Shown here: in pieces, positions 39,947-51,822 of the stretch | Position numbering within the stretch: position 1 is the stretch's first letter | Layout of the letters: each line of letters opens with the position of its first letter | NCBI GenBank assembly: GCA_036927565.1 | Contig: JAYESD010000008.1 | Coordinates: forward strand, 117,269,498 to 117,333,497 | Origin: Tuctoria greenei | Taxonomy: Eukaryota > Streptophyta > Magnoliopsida > Poales > Poaceae | Length of the DNA stretch: 64,000 nt | Direction of reading: 5' to 3' | Notes under the pieces: model-generated | Told to the model about the DNA's origin: nothing | The model's database searches: none | The model's input: only the letters and a program-made list of their open reading frames with translations | Position numbers and translations under genes: made by a program

Positions 39947-42900
39947 TCCCTTTCCCTGACTCGACCATTTTTCACCTTGAAGTCTCCAGTGCCATTTTTA
40001 CTTCTCACCCGAAATCTTCTCTGTCCAGCCGTTTGCAGCAAAGGTACTCCGTGTTGAGCACTTTTATTTGCCTCTCTTTACTCCCCATTCTCTTGCGCAG
40101 CTTTGTGATCAAGTTCTTGCACAGTTAGGCCACCCCCAGATACGAAACCGCGGCCGCCGGAAAAAGTCCCCTGTTTGCCGCCTCTCTGCTCATCGTCGAT
40201 ACGATGATACAGCCATCAAATCGTCTTGACCCTTGAAGGAAAAAGGTGTACGATTCCATGTAGAACATTCTCGTAAAGTTTCAGCCCATGCCATGCCTCC
40301 TATCCCCCGTATTTCCATTTCTTCCGATGAGCCTTGGGTATGAGTGGAGTTGGTTCGCGCGTGAAATTCCTTTTATACTATTGATTATTCCTTGTTCACT
40401 TGTTCTATGTTGTTCAATATGACCAGGCGCATCACCTCGAAGAAGATTGATCGAGTTTCATCGGGTATTCAAGCCAGAATACCATTTTCCCCATCCGCCA
40501 GTTTTCACCTCCTCGGTCCACCGTCGCCACCATATTTCGAACATCTTCTCTCCTTCTTATGGCAAGATTCTTGTTCCCCATTCTTATATGAAGCTTCCTG
40601 AAGTCTTCCCGATCGATTTAGCCCACCGTAGGGATCGGCCGACATTGCCGAAACCCTAACCGCCATCGCCGCCATCGTGCAAGCTTTTCCGTGCGTGCGC
40701 TGACCCCACCGACGTGCTCAGCACCTCAAAGTATGGCTAGGCAGCGAGTTTGGGGAGGAACGGTGCCGTGGATCGAAGGGCGGCGAGAGGTCCGGCGAAG
40801 CGCCGCCACGGTCGCGCGCCGCTGGAGGTAGAAGACGACCGGGTGGGCCCCGGTCATCAGTGAAAGAACAGCGTGCCCCGGAACTGCTGCGGCTACGCCA
40901 TCTCGTGTGGCTACGCCCTTTAATTCTTCAGCCCCATGTGGCTTCGATCCGATTGTCCCATATTAAACCTGTGGGTCCAGCCCTTTATTCAAATGTTTCC
41001 AATTAGAATTTTATTCCAGAAATTGCTCCAACTTGTAAAATACATATCTGCTAGGATACTTGTCCAAAAATTCCCCAATAAATTTTGTTATAACCAGGAA
41101 GATCTGTACTTTAAAGTGGTGCACTTGAATCTGTATGAAAATCCATAAATTATCCTCAACATTTCCATGAAAAAATGCCTTTGGAATTTATTACTGGTGA
41201 TCCATTCATTCAAAAATTCTCAAATTTGTCCACATAATTCCAAATAATTCCCTTGAGTCCCAGTAAATGTTTCAGGTACATTAGAGTTCAATTGAATAAC
41301 CAAATTGTGTTTCCAATCTCTATGTACCTAAAAATTCCCAAATGTCCAGAAACATTTCAGAAATTTGTCTAAACTTCTAAATTCAATATCTCACAGTAGA
41401 ATGCTTAGAAAGTTATGAAACCAATTTTTTCGAGTCACACTTGATCTCTTCTAGACATAAAGGCAACTTTTAGCCATGTTAAAGTCCCAGGTTGCCCATG
41501 AAAATTCTGGGAACGGTTTATATACATCGAATTTTATACAACAGATACTTTCATGAACTTAGCCAAAATTTTGCGAAAACCTCGCCCATAGTGCCTAGTG
41601 TCCTCTATTAAATTTCCAGAACCATTGGCCATCATTTAATATACTTAACTATCTTTCCTTAGCTATGTAATAATACAATTATTGATTCAATTGCATTTCT
41701 CTTTACATATCGAATAGTTGCCGAGCTCGAGGAGACCCCGGAGCCATTGGAAGTCATCAATCCGGAGACTAACTTTACTCCCATCTTGCAGCCAGGCAAG
41801 CCCCGGTTTGCATTTAACAGGTTTTAAATTTTATTTGTATCACACTTTATGGGTTAGGATGTATGTGCATTAAGTCTAGGATTTTCATGGAGTTTTCCAC
41901 ATGCATTACCAGAGAACCCATGAGAGAAGGGTAGATAGTTCAGTCCTAACCGTGTCCATGCTATGCTTAATGTTATAGTTGCTTCGGAAGTCGAGTAGTT
42001 GGAATCTACTCGCGAGTTCAGGAATAGGATTCACACGGGATTGGTCGAGTGAGAGATTCACCATTTAATTAAATATGAGACCATGCATGGATTAAGAGCA
42101 GCAGGACATAGGGGCCTGTGAGCTGTAGATGTGCCTGTGTCGGTCAAGGAACGATCCGTGTGCGGCCCTGTTGAGCAAGTTTGAATGTACCGAAGGCATA
42201 CTGGATATATGGGAACCAGTAAACCGATGTAACTTGTCCACCTTAGCGTCGAGGATTAACCCACCACCTTATAGGTGTGGATTGAGAGCAGCAAGGTGTA
42301 AACCTGCCAGCGGATACGTCGTACTCCGTGTGGGGGCCTCCTACTCGTAGTGGTGGGACCGGTTCGGCGTGTAGGTAGCGGGTGAAAGGTTGCTGCATAC
42401 AACATGAGTGGTGTGTGCCGTCACAGCTCCGAGTGTGGGTGTAGGTGTCATGCTATTCGGGTATCCCTGCAAGTGTATATTCATTCAAGTCGCCGTCCCT
42501 CGCGGTTATTAAGTACCGCTTGTTCACTGAGTCATGACGTAGTTAATTATTTGGAGCTAAATATTATTGAGTTATGCTATATGGATTAATTATGTATTGA
42601 TGCTTGTATGTTTAGATCAGGTTGTTCACTAAATTTGAAATTCATGAAGCTTTAATTTACTGCTAAAATCTGAAAGTAAGGACTAACATTTAGGTGAGCC
42701 TTTTATTGCAAACTGCTGTCCTATCTTATGTATATCCTGCATATAGAGTTCCATGCTTAGTGGAGACGGTTAAGTCTTGCTGAGCCTTCGTGCTCATGGT
42801 TGCTAATTTAAGTTTTTGCTACAGATGATGACATTTATGATGAAGGGTTTGCCGGTGACGCGTCGCCCCATCGGGGTACAAGGACGAGTGGAAACCCTGC

Positions 42901-43159
42901 ACGCCACCGTGATGTTTTCTGTGTGCTGCCAGTGTGATTCCGTTCTAGGGCTGAACGGAATGACTTTTGCATAGCTTAGGCTTGAGTGTCGATAGCTATG
43001 AACTTATCTTCTGCTGTATTGTATTTAAATGTATATTATTTGTAAAAGACAAAACTTGTATAATACTATGTTGTTTTATGTAACACGATGTATCTTTTTC
43101 TGTGTTTTGTTGGGTGTCGCATGGCACGACGCCACCCAATTGCGATTCCTGGAATGTGT

Positions 43160-44800
43160 GGACTCCGGTCCCCACACAACACCTGCCAGCGCCTCGGCCC
43201 CAGAGACCGCATCGTCCGGAGCCTCTGTTGTTGAAATGTCTCCTCTGGTGGTTGAGGCAGTCAACCCCGCAGCTCCCGCACCTACTAGCACCAAGACGAC
43301 CTCGGTACCAGCAGCCAAAAGAAGTTGCGGTTGTGTCGGAGTACATGGAAGAAATACCAGAGCAAGCTTCAACTGCTTCGGATCCAGCACCAGAGGTACC
43401 AGCGCCAGTGCCGGAGACTTCAAAAGCTACAGTTGAAGCTTCGAAACAAGCTCTAGAGGTGACGGTGCCATTGGCTGAAGATCTACTTGTGGGACCTTCC
43501 TCGTCTGCGCCAGAGGTAGATGAGCTTCCGGAGCTTAGCCCAACCGATGTTGAGCTGTTGGAGTCCATGCTCGTGCCATAGGATCCAACGGCTATTCCAG
43601 AAGACCCGGAGGAATCGGAGGACAAACCTCAAGCGGGTCCGAAGCCAATGAATCTGACATTGTCAATTGACAATGCCTGCTCATGCCTCCGTTAGGTCCA
43701 GCTCGCTTTTGACTATGAACGCAAGTCTCTTGAAGAAGAGTGTGACACCCTGGAGCATTGGCGCAAATAGTTCTACATCAAAACAAAGCTGAAGGAGTCT
43801 TGGCTTGTGAACCAAAGGGAGTGGGTGGAAGTAGAGAAGGCCCTGCAGACGCGTTTGAACAATGCTCTGAATGAAAGGGAGGCTACCATAAAGGCCTTCA
43901 ACGAGAAGACTCGGGAGATCTATGAGCACGCCAGAAAGGCCAACGAAGTGGCTGGCACTAGCTCGGAGAGTCTTCAAGCTTTGAAGGATCAACTCCTCAA
44001 GCGTCGGTATGAGCATGGTAATATGGAGGATAAACTCCAAGAAAGAGAGGATGAAATCCAAAAGAGGGAGGGATTAACTCTCTCAAAAGCTGCCACGCGA
44101 TGAGCCAGACTTGGCTGACCGCGTGGAAAAATTCAAGTCTTAGTGCGAACAAGAGAAGCACTAGGTGTGGCTGGCAGGGGAAGGAGTCAGCAAAAGAGAG
44201 AATGTTGTCTCTGCTAGGGAGGACAAGGTGAAGGCGAAGGAGAAGGACCTTGCGGAAAGGCGAGGCCGCATACACCTCTGAGAGAAGCAAATTTATGACC
44301 AAGAGAGGTTGCTGGCTGAACGGATCCAGCAGCACGCCAAAGAGGTCGAGCGATTCATGAAGGAGGGTTATACGTAGTTTTCATCTGCAAGGAGGTCACT
44401 GAAGAAGCTCCAGAGCATAAGAGAAATTGAGTCCAAGCAGGTCCGGGACGTCCTTGGGCGAGCGAATGAAGCTCTGGTGCCTCTGGGATTTAGCCCGGCC
44501 CGACCAGCTGACTTGGAGCAAGAGATGGACAAGGCCTTGGTGGTGCTGAACTCCGCCAGCACTAAGCTCGATGCACTGGGAGACGTGGTCGTCGACCAGA
44601 TCGAGACTGAATGGAAGTCTTTGGCAAGGAACATCACAGAATATGTGCTGACTTGTTTCTGAAGCCGAGACCCCTTAATGTATTTAGCTCCGATAGTCGA
44701 AGGACCTATCACCGAGGTGCTAGAAGCTGCCAAGACTAGCATCCAAGAAGCCGCCCAAAAAGTTGCTTCAGACTTCGTGAGGAACTCTAGTAGCTAGGAT
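43160..44800 (+). pseudogene. antisense extra ORF of Tat element C (coiled-coil protein), decayed
   Basis: Homologous to the minus-strand ORF of element B. The N part is Pro/Glu/Ala-rich (PEVPAPVPETSKATVEAS), then LTLSIDNACSCLR and a long charged helix (QREWVEVEKALQTRLNNAL, EKTREIYEHARKANEVAG). The C-terminal block follows (44489-44662: LGFSPARPADLEQEMDKALV ... SLARNITEYVLTC). Frameshift near 43320, stops at about 43579, 43693, 43768 and 44101, and a badly damaged middle. Opposite in direction to gag-pol of the same element. No enzymatic motif is seen. Confidence 0.7.
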
Positions 44801-44842
44801 CTTTCATTTTGTACCTTCACCTTGTAAATCTCCAATTTTGAA

Positions 44843-44854
44843 TGAATGAAATCC
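44843..44854 (+). terminator. conserved 3'-end motif of the antisense ORF
   Basis: TGAATGAAATCC lies downstream of the ORF, after CTCCAATTTTGAA. The identical 12-mer is at 61148-61159 (minus) downstream of the ORF in B. It resembles a plant near-upstream polyadenylation element. Confidence 0.35.
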
Positions 44855-45052
44855 TTTAGAATTCCATTTTTGTCTTCAATGTGTTGCCCTTTATCTTGTT
44901 GGCCCCCTGATAGATGTGTTCAATTGATTCAGGACATCTACCATGAGGAATTTGACAATATCTCGAAAACATGATTGCTCCGAACTCGTAGTCAATATAA
45001 TAACTCTAAGGTTCGAGGCTTGCTTCCGAAATCTCCAAGGACCCTTTGTTAC

Positions 45053-45427
45053 GTCGACGACGCCCACAATCAATGCGTAAAATGTCGATGGTGGGCCCGC
45101 TCGGAGCTTTCAGAGCTCAAATGCTTCGACAGCGCCCACTGTGAACGCGCAAAATGTTGACAGTGGGCCCCCTGAGGGTTGTCAAAGCTCATTTCCTTCG
45201 ATGGCTCCCACTGTCAATGCATAAAACGTCAAAGATGGGTCCCATGGGGGTTGCCGGAGGTCATTTGCTTCAACAACGCCCACTGTTAACACATAAAACA
45301 TCGACGGTGGGCCCCCTAGGTGTTGTCGGAGCTTAGTAGCTTCAACGGCGCCCACTATCAACGCGTGAAACGTTGACGCCGGGCCCCCTAGGATTGTCAG
45401 AGCTTGGTTCTTCAACAATATCCACCA
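45053..45427. repeat. 72-bp tandem repeat in element C
   Basis: About five units, each with GCCCACTGT(C/G)AACGC and GTGGGCCCCCT(A/G)GG followed by GTCRGAGCT. It corresponds in position and partly in sequence to the palindromic repeats of element B at 60655-60980 (reversed). Confidence 0.8.
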
Positions 45428-46133
45428 TCACCGTGCAGATTGCCGTCAATTGTTCATTTTTCCTGCGCATGTGAGACAAGAAAAGCAGTAAAATTCGTCC
45501 TCTTGCCTATAGCTCATTCGCAGCTTATTATCCTTCTTTGAATTTTAGATCCTAACAAACTCACTGTGACAACATAAGTATACTGATTCAACTTCCTTAG
45601 ATCCGTATGCTTTCTGGACCTGCCTTACTAAGACCCAGCAAAATAGGTAGAGTGGCGTACTTAGAGTGCTAGACCAGGCTAAGTCGATAGCGCACTCCGA
45701 ACCTATCATTCGCTTTGATTTTCAGGCAAGTAGGCCATCTAGAAATACTAAGATCAGATAGAACATTACAATAAAACTTATATATCACATGAATCTCTAC
45801 GACTAAATTTCAGGTGCATTGCACATCTTTGCTATTGACAAGAAGGGAAAATATGATAAAAATAATGAGCATGTGCAAAATTAATGCATGTAGAGTCTGT
45901 TTGCATATGAATGTATTTCATTATAGGTCCGAATAACAGGGGAGACAAGGTCACCTTAAAGTACAGGACCATGTTAAGTGTGTTGTTCATCTTGTTCTAA
46001 CCAAGGGAAGGTAAAGACAAACCTAAAGTACGGGACAAAGTTAAGTGTGATTTTGATCTAAGCCCAACCCGACTCTATTCATAGACTCTATGAAATACAT
46101 TTTATACAAATACAGACTCACCTCTATGTAACT
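45428..46133. other. spacer of element C, no gene
   Basis: Homologous in places to 59918-60640 of element B in reverse (for example TAGAGTGGCGTACTTAG at 45649 against its complement near 60424). No ORF. Confidence 0.5.
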
Positions 46134-47280
46134 AAGTGTAGAACTTACGAAGGTGCTCGATGTTCTAGGGGTTGGGAAGTGGTATTTCATCCTCTATTGC
46201 CAAACGAACGCATTCGGGACGGGAAACTTTAACGACTCAAAAGAGACCTTCCCACCTGGGGAAAGTTTGTTCATCCTTTGGCGAGTGAGTATTCGTCACA
46301 GCACCAGATCGCCTTCTTCCAACTACCGGTTGCACACATACCTTTGGTGATAGCATAGGAGTGCCTGGCAGTAGCACGCATTTAGGACAGCTTCTTGGCA
46401 CCTTGCCTCGTCGACGAGGTCTAGGTATTCACGCCTGAGCTGGTCCTTCGTGGCTTCATCATAGGTCCGGACCTGGTGAGAACCCATGGTGATCTCCGGA
46501 GGAAGGACTTCTTTGGCTTCGTACACAAAGAAGAAGGGTGTTTCTCATGTTGCCCGGCTAGGTGTTGTTCGGCTCGCCCACAACATAGACAAAAGCTCTT
46601 CTATCCAGTTGGCACCATGTTTCTTCAAACGCTCACAAGTGTGCGTCTTGAGTCCTTTGAGTATTTTTTTTGTGTTTGCTCTCTCATCTTGGCCATTGCT
46701 TGTCTGATGAGCTACTAATGCGTAGCTTACTGTTATGCCAGGTCTTCGTAGTACTCTTGGAAAGCTGCACTTGTGAATTGGGTTATGCTGTCAGTGATGA
46801 CTCTATTCAGAACTCCAAATCTGCAGACAATGGACTTCTAGAACTTGATGGCAGATTGCTTGTGGTTTGTAACAACTGGAGTTGCTTTCCGGCCACTTCG
46901 TGAACTTGACGTTGGCGACATATAAGAACTAGTACCCTCCGACAGCTTTTGGGAAAGGTCCCAAAATGTCAATCCCCCACACAACAAATGTTCACGTGGG
47001 AGGAATCATCTGCAACGATTGCGCCGGTGTGTGAATCTGCTTTGCGTGGAACTGGCACGCGTGGCACTTCTTGACCAGCTCAACTGCATCCTGGAGTGTT
47101 GTAGGCCAATAAAAACCATGCCGGAAAGCCTTACCGACTAGCGTGCTGGATGACGTGTGGTTCTTGCACTTTCCTCCATGGATCTCTACGAGGAGTTCGC
47201 AACCTTCTTTCTCGGAAATGCACCGCATTAGAATGTTGTTGCCGCCACGTCGTAAAGATCCCCTTCTACCAATGTGTATC
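46134..47280 (-). pseudogene. integrase of Tat element C, decayed
   Basis: Matches the B integrase: YTLV-GDLY start, EIHGGKCKNHTSSSTLVGKA, FYWPTTLQDAVELVKKCHAC (zinc-binding part), then core and C terminus (VLPPEITMGSHQVRTYDEAT). The end reads LRKFYT. The frame is broken at several places, including an expanded A-run at about 46665 next to the catalytic Glu region (GQDERAN) and a TAG near 47234. It is cut by the LTR of element A. Confidence 0.75.
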
Positions 47281-48134
47281 AGTCAGTACCCTATGTACCG
47301 GGTACCCCATGATACCGAAAGAAGTGCAAGAAAGTTCCAACCGTCGGAATCGAAGGCTCTTGCAGGTCCCACATGGCACGTTGCACCGAACCTGCTCCCC
47401 TCACATGGCTGGTTCCCTGGTTAACACGTGTAAAGTAAGACCGGAACTAAACTCCCAACCAAGGGAAGCTTCGGCGACTACACATGTACAACAGCCCCGG
47501 GCCTAGCCCCAGTCAGAGAGGAGCTCCGGTACCGACACCTGTACAGCAACCCCGGACCTACCCTCCCGCAAGGGAAAGCTCCGGATCTGCCACGTGTGGG
47601 GCCCCCGGACCTTCATCACCAACAAAAATACAAGCCGATCATGACCATTACATACATTCAAGGATGGTTGAAGCGGTAGTTACAAGGTCTTATAATGTGT
47701 CATTAATGTCATATTAATGAAACACGATCAGTGCACTGTTAATAGGGGTAACGCTGCCATGAAGGCACGTTACCAGACTATGAATTGTACTTAATATTCT
47801 TTAGACGGTGTATTAGATCATTAAGCACACTAGGGACACATGTCGGGCCAGGCCAGCTTTGTAACGGTCAGTCCTTAGAACTATAAAAGAGTTGCACCAC
47901 ACGAGTATGAGGACGATTCGGATCTAGGCTATTGCGACCTGACCCTAGCGAACGCACTCGCTCAATATAATTCAAACCCCGTGGAGTAGGGTGTTACGCT
48001 CAGGCGGCTTGAACTATGTAAATCTCTGAGGTCACCATCTTGATATTGATCTTTGTGTGCCCCAACAACAAAAGAACCTCCGCGGGCTGCTTCTTAGCGG
48101 GTCCGGGGGAACTGTCGTATCAAACACTTCAACA
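47275..48134 (+). repeat. 5' LTR of element A
   Basis: Related to the LTR of element B (52992-53893): shared CCGGGTACCCC start region, AGGGAAGC(T)CCGG repeats, ATGTCGGGCCAGGCCA and the GTAGGGTRTTACGCTCAGGC end. The left border is uncertain by a few bases because C sequence and LTR share TGTATC. Confidence 0.7.
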
Positions 48135-48136
48135 TT

Positions 48137-48155
48137 TGGCGCGCCAGGTAGGGGG
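48137..48155 (+). other. primer-binding site of element A
   Basis: TGGCGCGCCAGGTAGGGGG two bases after the LTR. The same site is found in B. The tRNA species was not determined. Confidence 0.75.
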
Positions 48156-48174
48156 GCAATCCCGAGATCAGAAG

Positions 48175-49854
48175 ATGGTGAATTCAGCTGCCGGATCATC
48201 CAACGGCAATCGTGTTGAACAACCTGCTGGAGGCAACCCCTCAAATGTTCAGCAACCAGCAGATGCCAATGCTCCGGCAGGCACTGTAGCACCATCTTTT
48301 CCGGCAAACAATGCCGATCAACGAGATGGGGCATCTGCATCGATCACCACATCGGCAAACAATAACCCCGAGCACGCGCTCATTGCTGTGCGATCTCTTT
48401 TGCAATATCCACCTCCTCCAGGCGCACCCCAGGGTGCTATGGAGCAGTGGAGGGCCGATGTCGACCATCTGGTCGCAGCTGCAGCTGCAGGCATCAGCAA
48501 CCAAGGTCCTCCTCCTTCGGGGCGAGCACCTTCACAATGACGAACCATGTCTGGCCGACTTGGTCCACAAGTCTCTAACCAAAGGAGGCGTCCCGCCTCC
48601 CAACAGGTGACTTTGTTGCCCCCCGGGGCGCGACGCACCCATACAATCACCAGGATTCCGACTCATGACTTGCGGTCGGAACTGGATCGCCGTTACCGGC
48701 AATAGGATGGCCGAGTCCATATCGAGCGTGCTCGCGAAAGGTGAGAGACTCGAGACAACCCATCTCCTCAAAGAGTAGGAGGTTGTTCTTCCCTGGCCAT
48801 GCATTTACGCACGGTCAGATGGCCACAGAAGTTCCGGCCTCACTTGCCGGAAAAATTCGACGGGACGGTCAACCCCGCCGAATTTCTTCAAATCTACTCA
48901 ACTACCATATTGGCAGTGGGAGGTGATGATGTTGTGATGGCCAATTACTTCTCGGTGGCTTTAATCAGGAATGCAAGGTCCTGGTTCATGAGTCTTCCAC
49001 CCGACTCCATTAATAGTTGGGCGGAATTATGCCAACAATTCACTGCCAACTTCGGGAGCTCCTACACCCGACTTGGCACTGAATTGGACTTGTTTGCTGT
49101 AAAGCAAATGTTGGGGGAGTTGCTATGGTCCTTCCCAGTGATTCTCTCAAGTACAAAATTCCATTCCATCTATTTCGAGCTCTTATGTTATCGTTGCATT
49201 CAGACAGGGAGTTCGAGATAAGAAGATGCTAGAGAAGCTGGCTATTAAAGAAGTCACCAGCGTCACGAAACTCTTCAGCCTAGCTGACAAATGCGCCAGA
49301 GCTGTGGAGGGCCGTGAAATGCACTCCAAGCCAGCTCCGGAGGCTAACCAGAAGTCCTCCAAAATTGAAGCTGCTACCTCCAGTAGTGGCAAGAAGAAGA
49401 AGAAGAAGAAGAAGAAGAAGCCCAACGACAAAAAGAAGTTGTCGGTCGGCGCTCCGGCTGCTGCTGCTGCTGCTGTAGCTCCTGGAAGCCGGGGGCCACA
49501 CCCCGAGAAGCGACCTCGTCCTTCATCAGAAGACGACAACAGTTCCAAAGCATGGTGTCTAATTCACAAGATGAATCGACACAGCTTGGAAGGGTGTCGG
49601 GAGGTCCAGAACCTTGCCGAGCGCTACAACAAGCATCGGGAAGAAGCTCCTTTCTGTCAAAGGGAAGGAAAACAAAAAGTTGACGAAGCTCCGAGTGAAG
49701 AGGAGCTAGGTTTCCAGTACCCTAAAAAGGTCTTGAAGGCCATATACAACACTATCGACGATGACTCCGACGTCTCTAACAACGAGCACTGGAAAACTCT
49801 GAACAACATCTATGGTGGTTCTCGGAAATCACCTCTTGTCGCATCCTCAAGACA
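48175..49854 (+). pseudogene. gag of Tat element A
   Basis: ATG 48175 (MVNSAAGSSNG). N part: HAL(I)AVRSLLQYPPPPGAP. The capsid-like core follows (WPQKFRPHLPEKFDGTVNP, RSWFMSLPPDSINSWAELC). The second half has a basic run of ten lysines (49396-49425), polyalanine, and the Tat-type knuckle WCLIHKMNRHSLEGC. Stops occur at 48538, about 48704, about 48749 and about 49100, and there is a frame change near 49100-49225. The tryptophan codon mutated in B is intact here. Confidence 0.75.
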
Positions 49855-50232
49855 ATGCAACAGGACATGGTCATGGTAGCTCCTGCTGCTAAGGCAGAAC
49901 CACATCGGAAGTGGATGGATAGACCCATCATTTTCGATGCTTCTGACTGCCCCCGAAACATGATCGGGGCTGGTAAACTACCGTTGATGGTGTCACCCAC
50001 CATTAATAGTATCCAAATCCACCATGTAATAGTGGACGGAGGTTCCGGGCCAAACCTCATAAGCTTCGAAGCTTTCGTTAAGCTTCAGCTCTGACCTTCA
50101 GACTTTCGCCCATCCCGACCTTTCTCCAGAGTAGGTCCGGGAACCGTTACTCCTCTAGGTTCCATTACACTCCCAGTGACCTTCGGGACCCGTGAGAACT
50201 ACAGAACCAAGAAATTGATCTTCGACGTTGAA
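49855..50232 (+). pseudogene. aspartic protease of element A, truncated
   Basis: Conserved lead WMDRPIIFDASDCP and the active-site block VIVDGGSGPNLISFEAF with an intact DGGSG. A TGA at 50092 follows. The coding region is cut at 50232 before the second conserved block. Confidence 0.7.
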
Positions 50233-51769
50233 TGTACATCTAGGAATCCCTTGTGGGTTTTGGATGATTTATGACAAGCAAATGAGATCCTAACCACTTT
50301 GTTGAGATGAGCATGGGTTCTAATGAGAAAATGATCAAAGTGCCAAAAAGAAAGGAGAATGAGGAGTAATGCGGAAAAGCGCTCAAGAATCAAGTGTAGT
50401 AGATCATTGTGTATGGAGTGTGTTAAGGAAACACACCCCAAGAGCTCAAGCACAATTAATCTCACACATTGCACAAAACTATACAGGACCGGACTAGTCC
50501 GATATCTTTCTGCAAAAGATCGGACAAGTCTGATATCACTACGGACTAGTCTGATATCTCTCTGACTAGAATCGTACTAGTCCTCCCCAGTGCGGACTAG
50601 TCCTCCAAACACTTCACAAGTTGCACAAAATCGGACAAGTCCGATAACACAACGGACTAGTCCAATATCTTTCTTATGTCAATCGGACAAGTCTGATATT
50701 AGCACGGACTAGTCCGAAAAACCCTTTGACCTAAATCGGACAAGTCCTCCAAGTGCGGACTTGTCCCCAAATTCACTTAGGGTTTCACCTATCCGGACAA
50801 GTTCGATATTTATCGGACTAGTCCGGAGATTTACAGAACCAAAATCGGACAAGTCCGCTCTCAGCCGGACAAGTCTGATTGTTCGGGACACCTAGGGTTT
50901 GCTACACGCAGCACACCGGACTAGTCCGGTGTCCATCACGGACTAGTCCGATCTTTCTAAACCCTAAAGGTAACTTTTGGGAACCGCATATAAATAGGTG
51001 TACACGGGCCATCTTTCATATCTCTCGACCCCCTGCGCTGTCACACCTCCCAAGAGCCTAGAAAACACATCTCTCCACGAAATCAAACGCAACAAAGATC
51101 AATCCCTTGAGGATACACTTTGGATCATTGGAGAGACATGGTTCATCACTCATTGAGCTCTTGGTTTGGTTCCCTAATACACTCTTGTGGTTTTCATTGT
51201 GATCTTTCGAGTGTGTTCTTGGTGGTGTTCATATTGTAATCTTAGGGAGCCCTCAACGTGTTACAAGGCCCCTTGAATTCGGTTATTTTCCCTTTGTGAT
51301 AAGTGAAGAGGATTGGCCTCCGTGGTGATCCGATGGGGGTAGGGTTGGAGAAGACACGGTCCTTTTGTGGATTCCTTAACGTGGACGTAGGTTGCCTCTG
51401 TGGGAACTGAACCACGGGATAAAGTGCTTGTGTTCTTTCATTGCGCACATTGTTCTTACACTTCATACATATCTAGGGTTTCAACCAATCTTATTCACTT
51501 TACGTTGAAACATTGAATATAAGATTAACTTGTGGTACATCCTGGTTCACAATCGTGTAACACTTCAATTAAAAATATATTTCCACTGCATACATCCCAG
51601 GATCAAGATAATCGATCAGATTTTATAAACCTAGTCGGTCCACACCAGACTAGTCCGCACTCGACCGGACTAGTCCGATATCTCGAGATTTGATCAGGTT
51701 GTTAAGTGTTGCAGGTTCCGACAGAAAATCAAAAAGGCCTATTCACCCCTCCCCTCTAGGCAACATTCA
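50233..51769 (+). repeat. 5' LTR of the UBN2-gag copia element
   Basis: 1537 bp, with about 19 copies of a palindromic motif (see 50491-50950), a TATAAATAGG box near 50991 and the usual TG...CA ends. Confidence 0.85.
50491..50950 (+). repeat. array of CGGACTAGTCCG-type palindromes
   Basis: 17 irregularly spaced copies of CGGACTAGTCCG or the sister form CGGACAAGTCCG, often followed by ATATCTTTCT or CTCC. Two more stand near the LTR end (about 51650-51680). The two forms alternate for much of the array. Confidence 0.9.
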
Positions 51770-51822
51770 ATTGGTATCAGAGCAAGGTTCTTCAAAAAGG
51801 AGACTAATCGCTCGAAGAGATC

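Larger units (their letters stand above)
24922..43121 (+). mobile_element. Tekay-type Ty3/gypsy chromovirus, 5' part missing and twice interrupted
   Basis: Three pieces belong together: 24922-26980 (reverse transcriptase, RNase H, integrase), 35675-36836 (end of integrase, chromodomain-like end, start of 3' LTR) and 39947-43121 (rest of the LTR). The first joint is the copia element 26981-35674 inserted in the integrase C-terminal coding region; the second is a solo LTR inserted in the 3' LTR. The 5' half (LTR, gag, protease) is replaced by the CACTA element ending at 24921 and is not in the window. Confidence 0.85.
36257..43121 (+). repeat. 3' LTR of the Tekay element (split by a solo LTR)
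   Basis: Starts TGTAAGAGCCCTAATTTC and ends GGGTGTCGCA at 43121. Without the inserted solo LTR and its duplicated 5 bp it is about 3.75 kb, in the range for this lineage. It contains an exon-like open segment at 41716-41800 followed by a GC-type splice donor (CAG|GCAAGC). The right end is placed from the typical GGGTGTCGCA ending, because the 5' LTR is not available for comparison. Confidence 0.75.
43122..47280 (-). mobile_element. Tat-type gypsy element C (minus strand), fragment
   Basis: On the minus strand: integrase (47280-46134), spacer, tandem repeats, then an oppositely transcribed ORF (43160-44800, plus). The same order is found in element B. It is cut on the right by element A (LTR from about 47275) and on the left by the Tekay LTR. 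LTRs of C are not in the window. Confidence 0.8.
47275..50232 (+). mobile_element. Tat-type gypsy element A, 5' part
   Basis: LTR, primer site, gag and protease in plus orientation, inserted in the integrase gene of element C. It is interrupted within the protease coding region at 50232 by the copia element starting TGTACATC. The rest is not in the window. Confidence 0.8.

Noticed and set aside
40447..41148. Short plus-strand ORFs downstream of the solo LTR
   Set aside because: They lie in the Tekay LTR and have no domain or consistent codon pattern.
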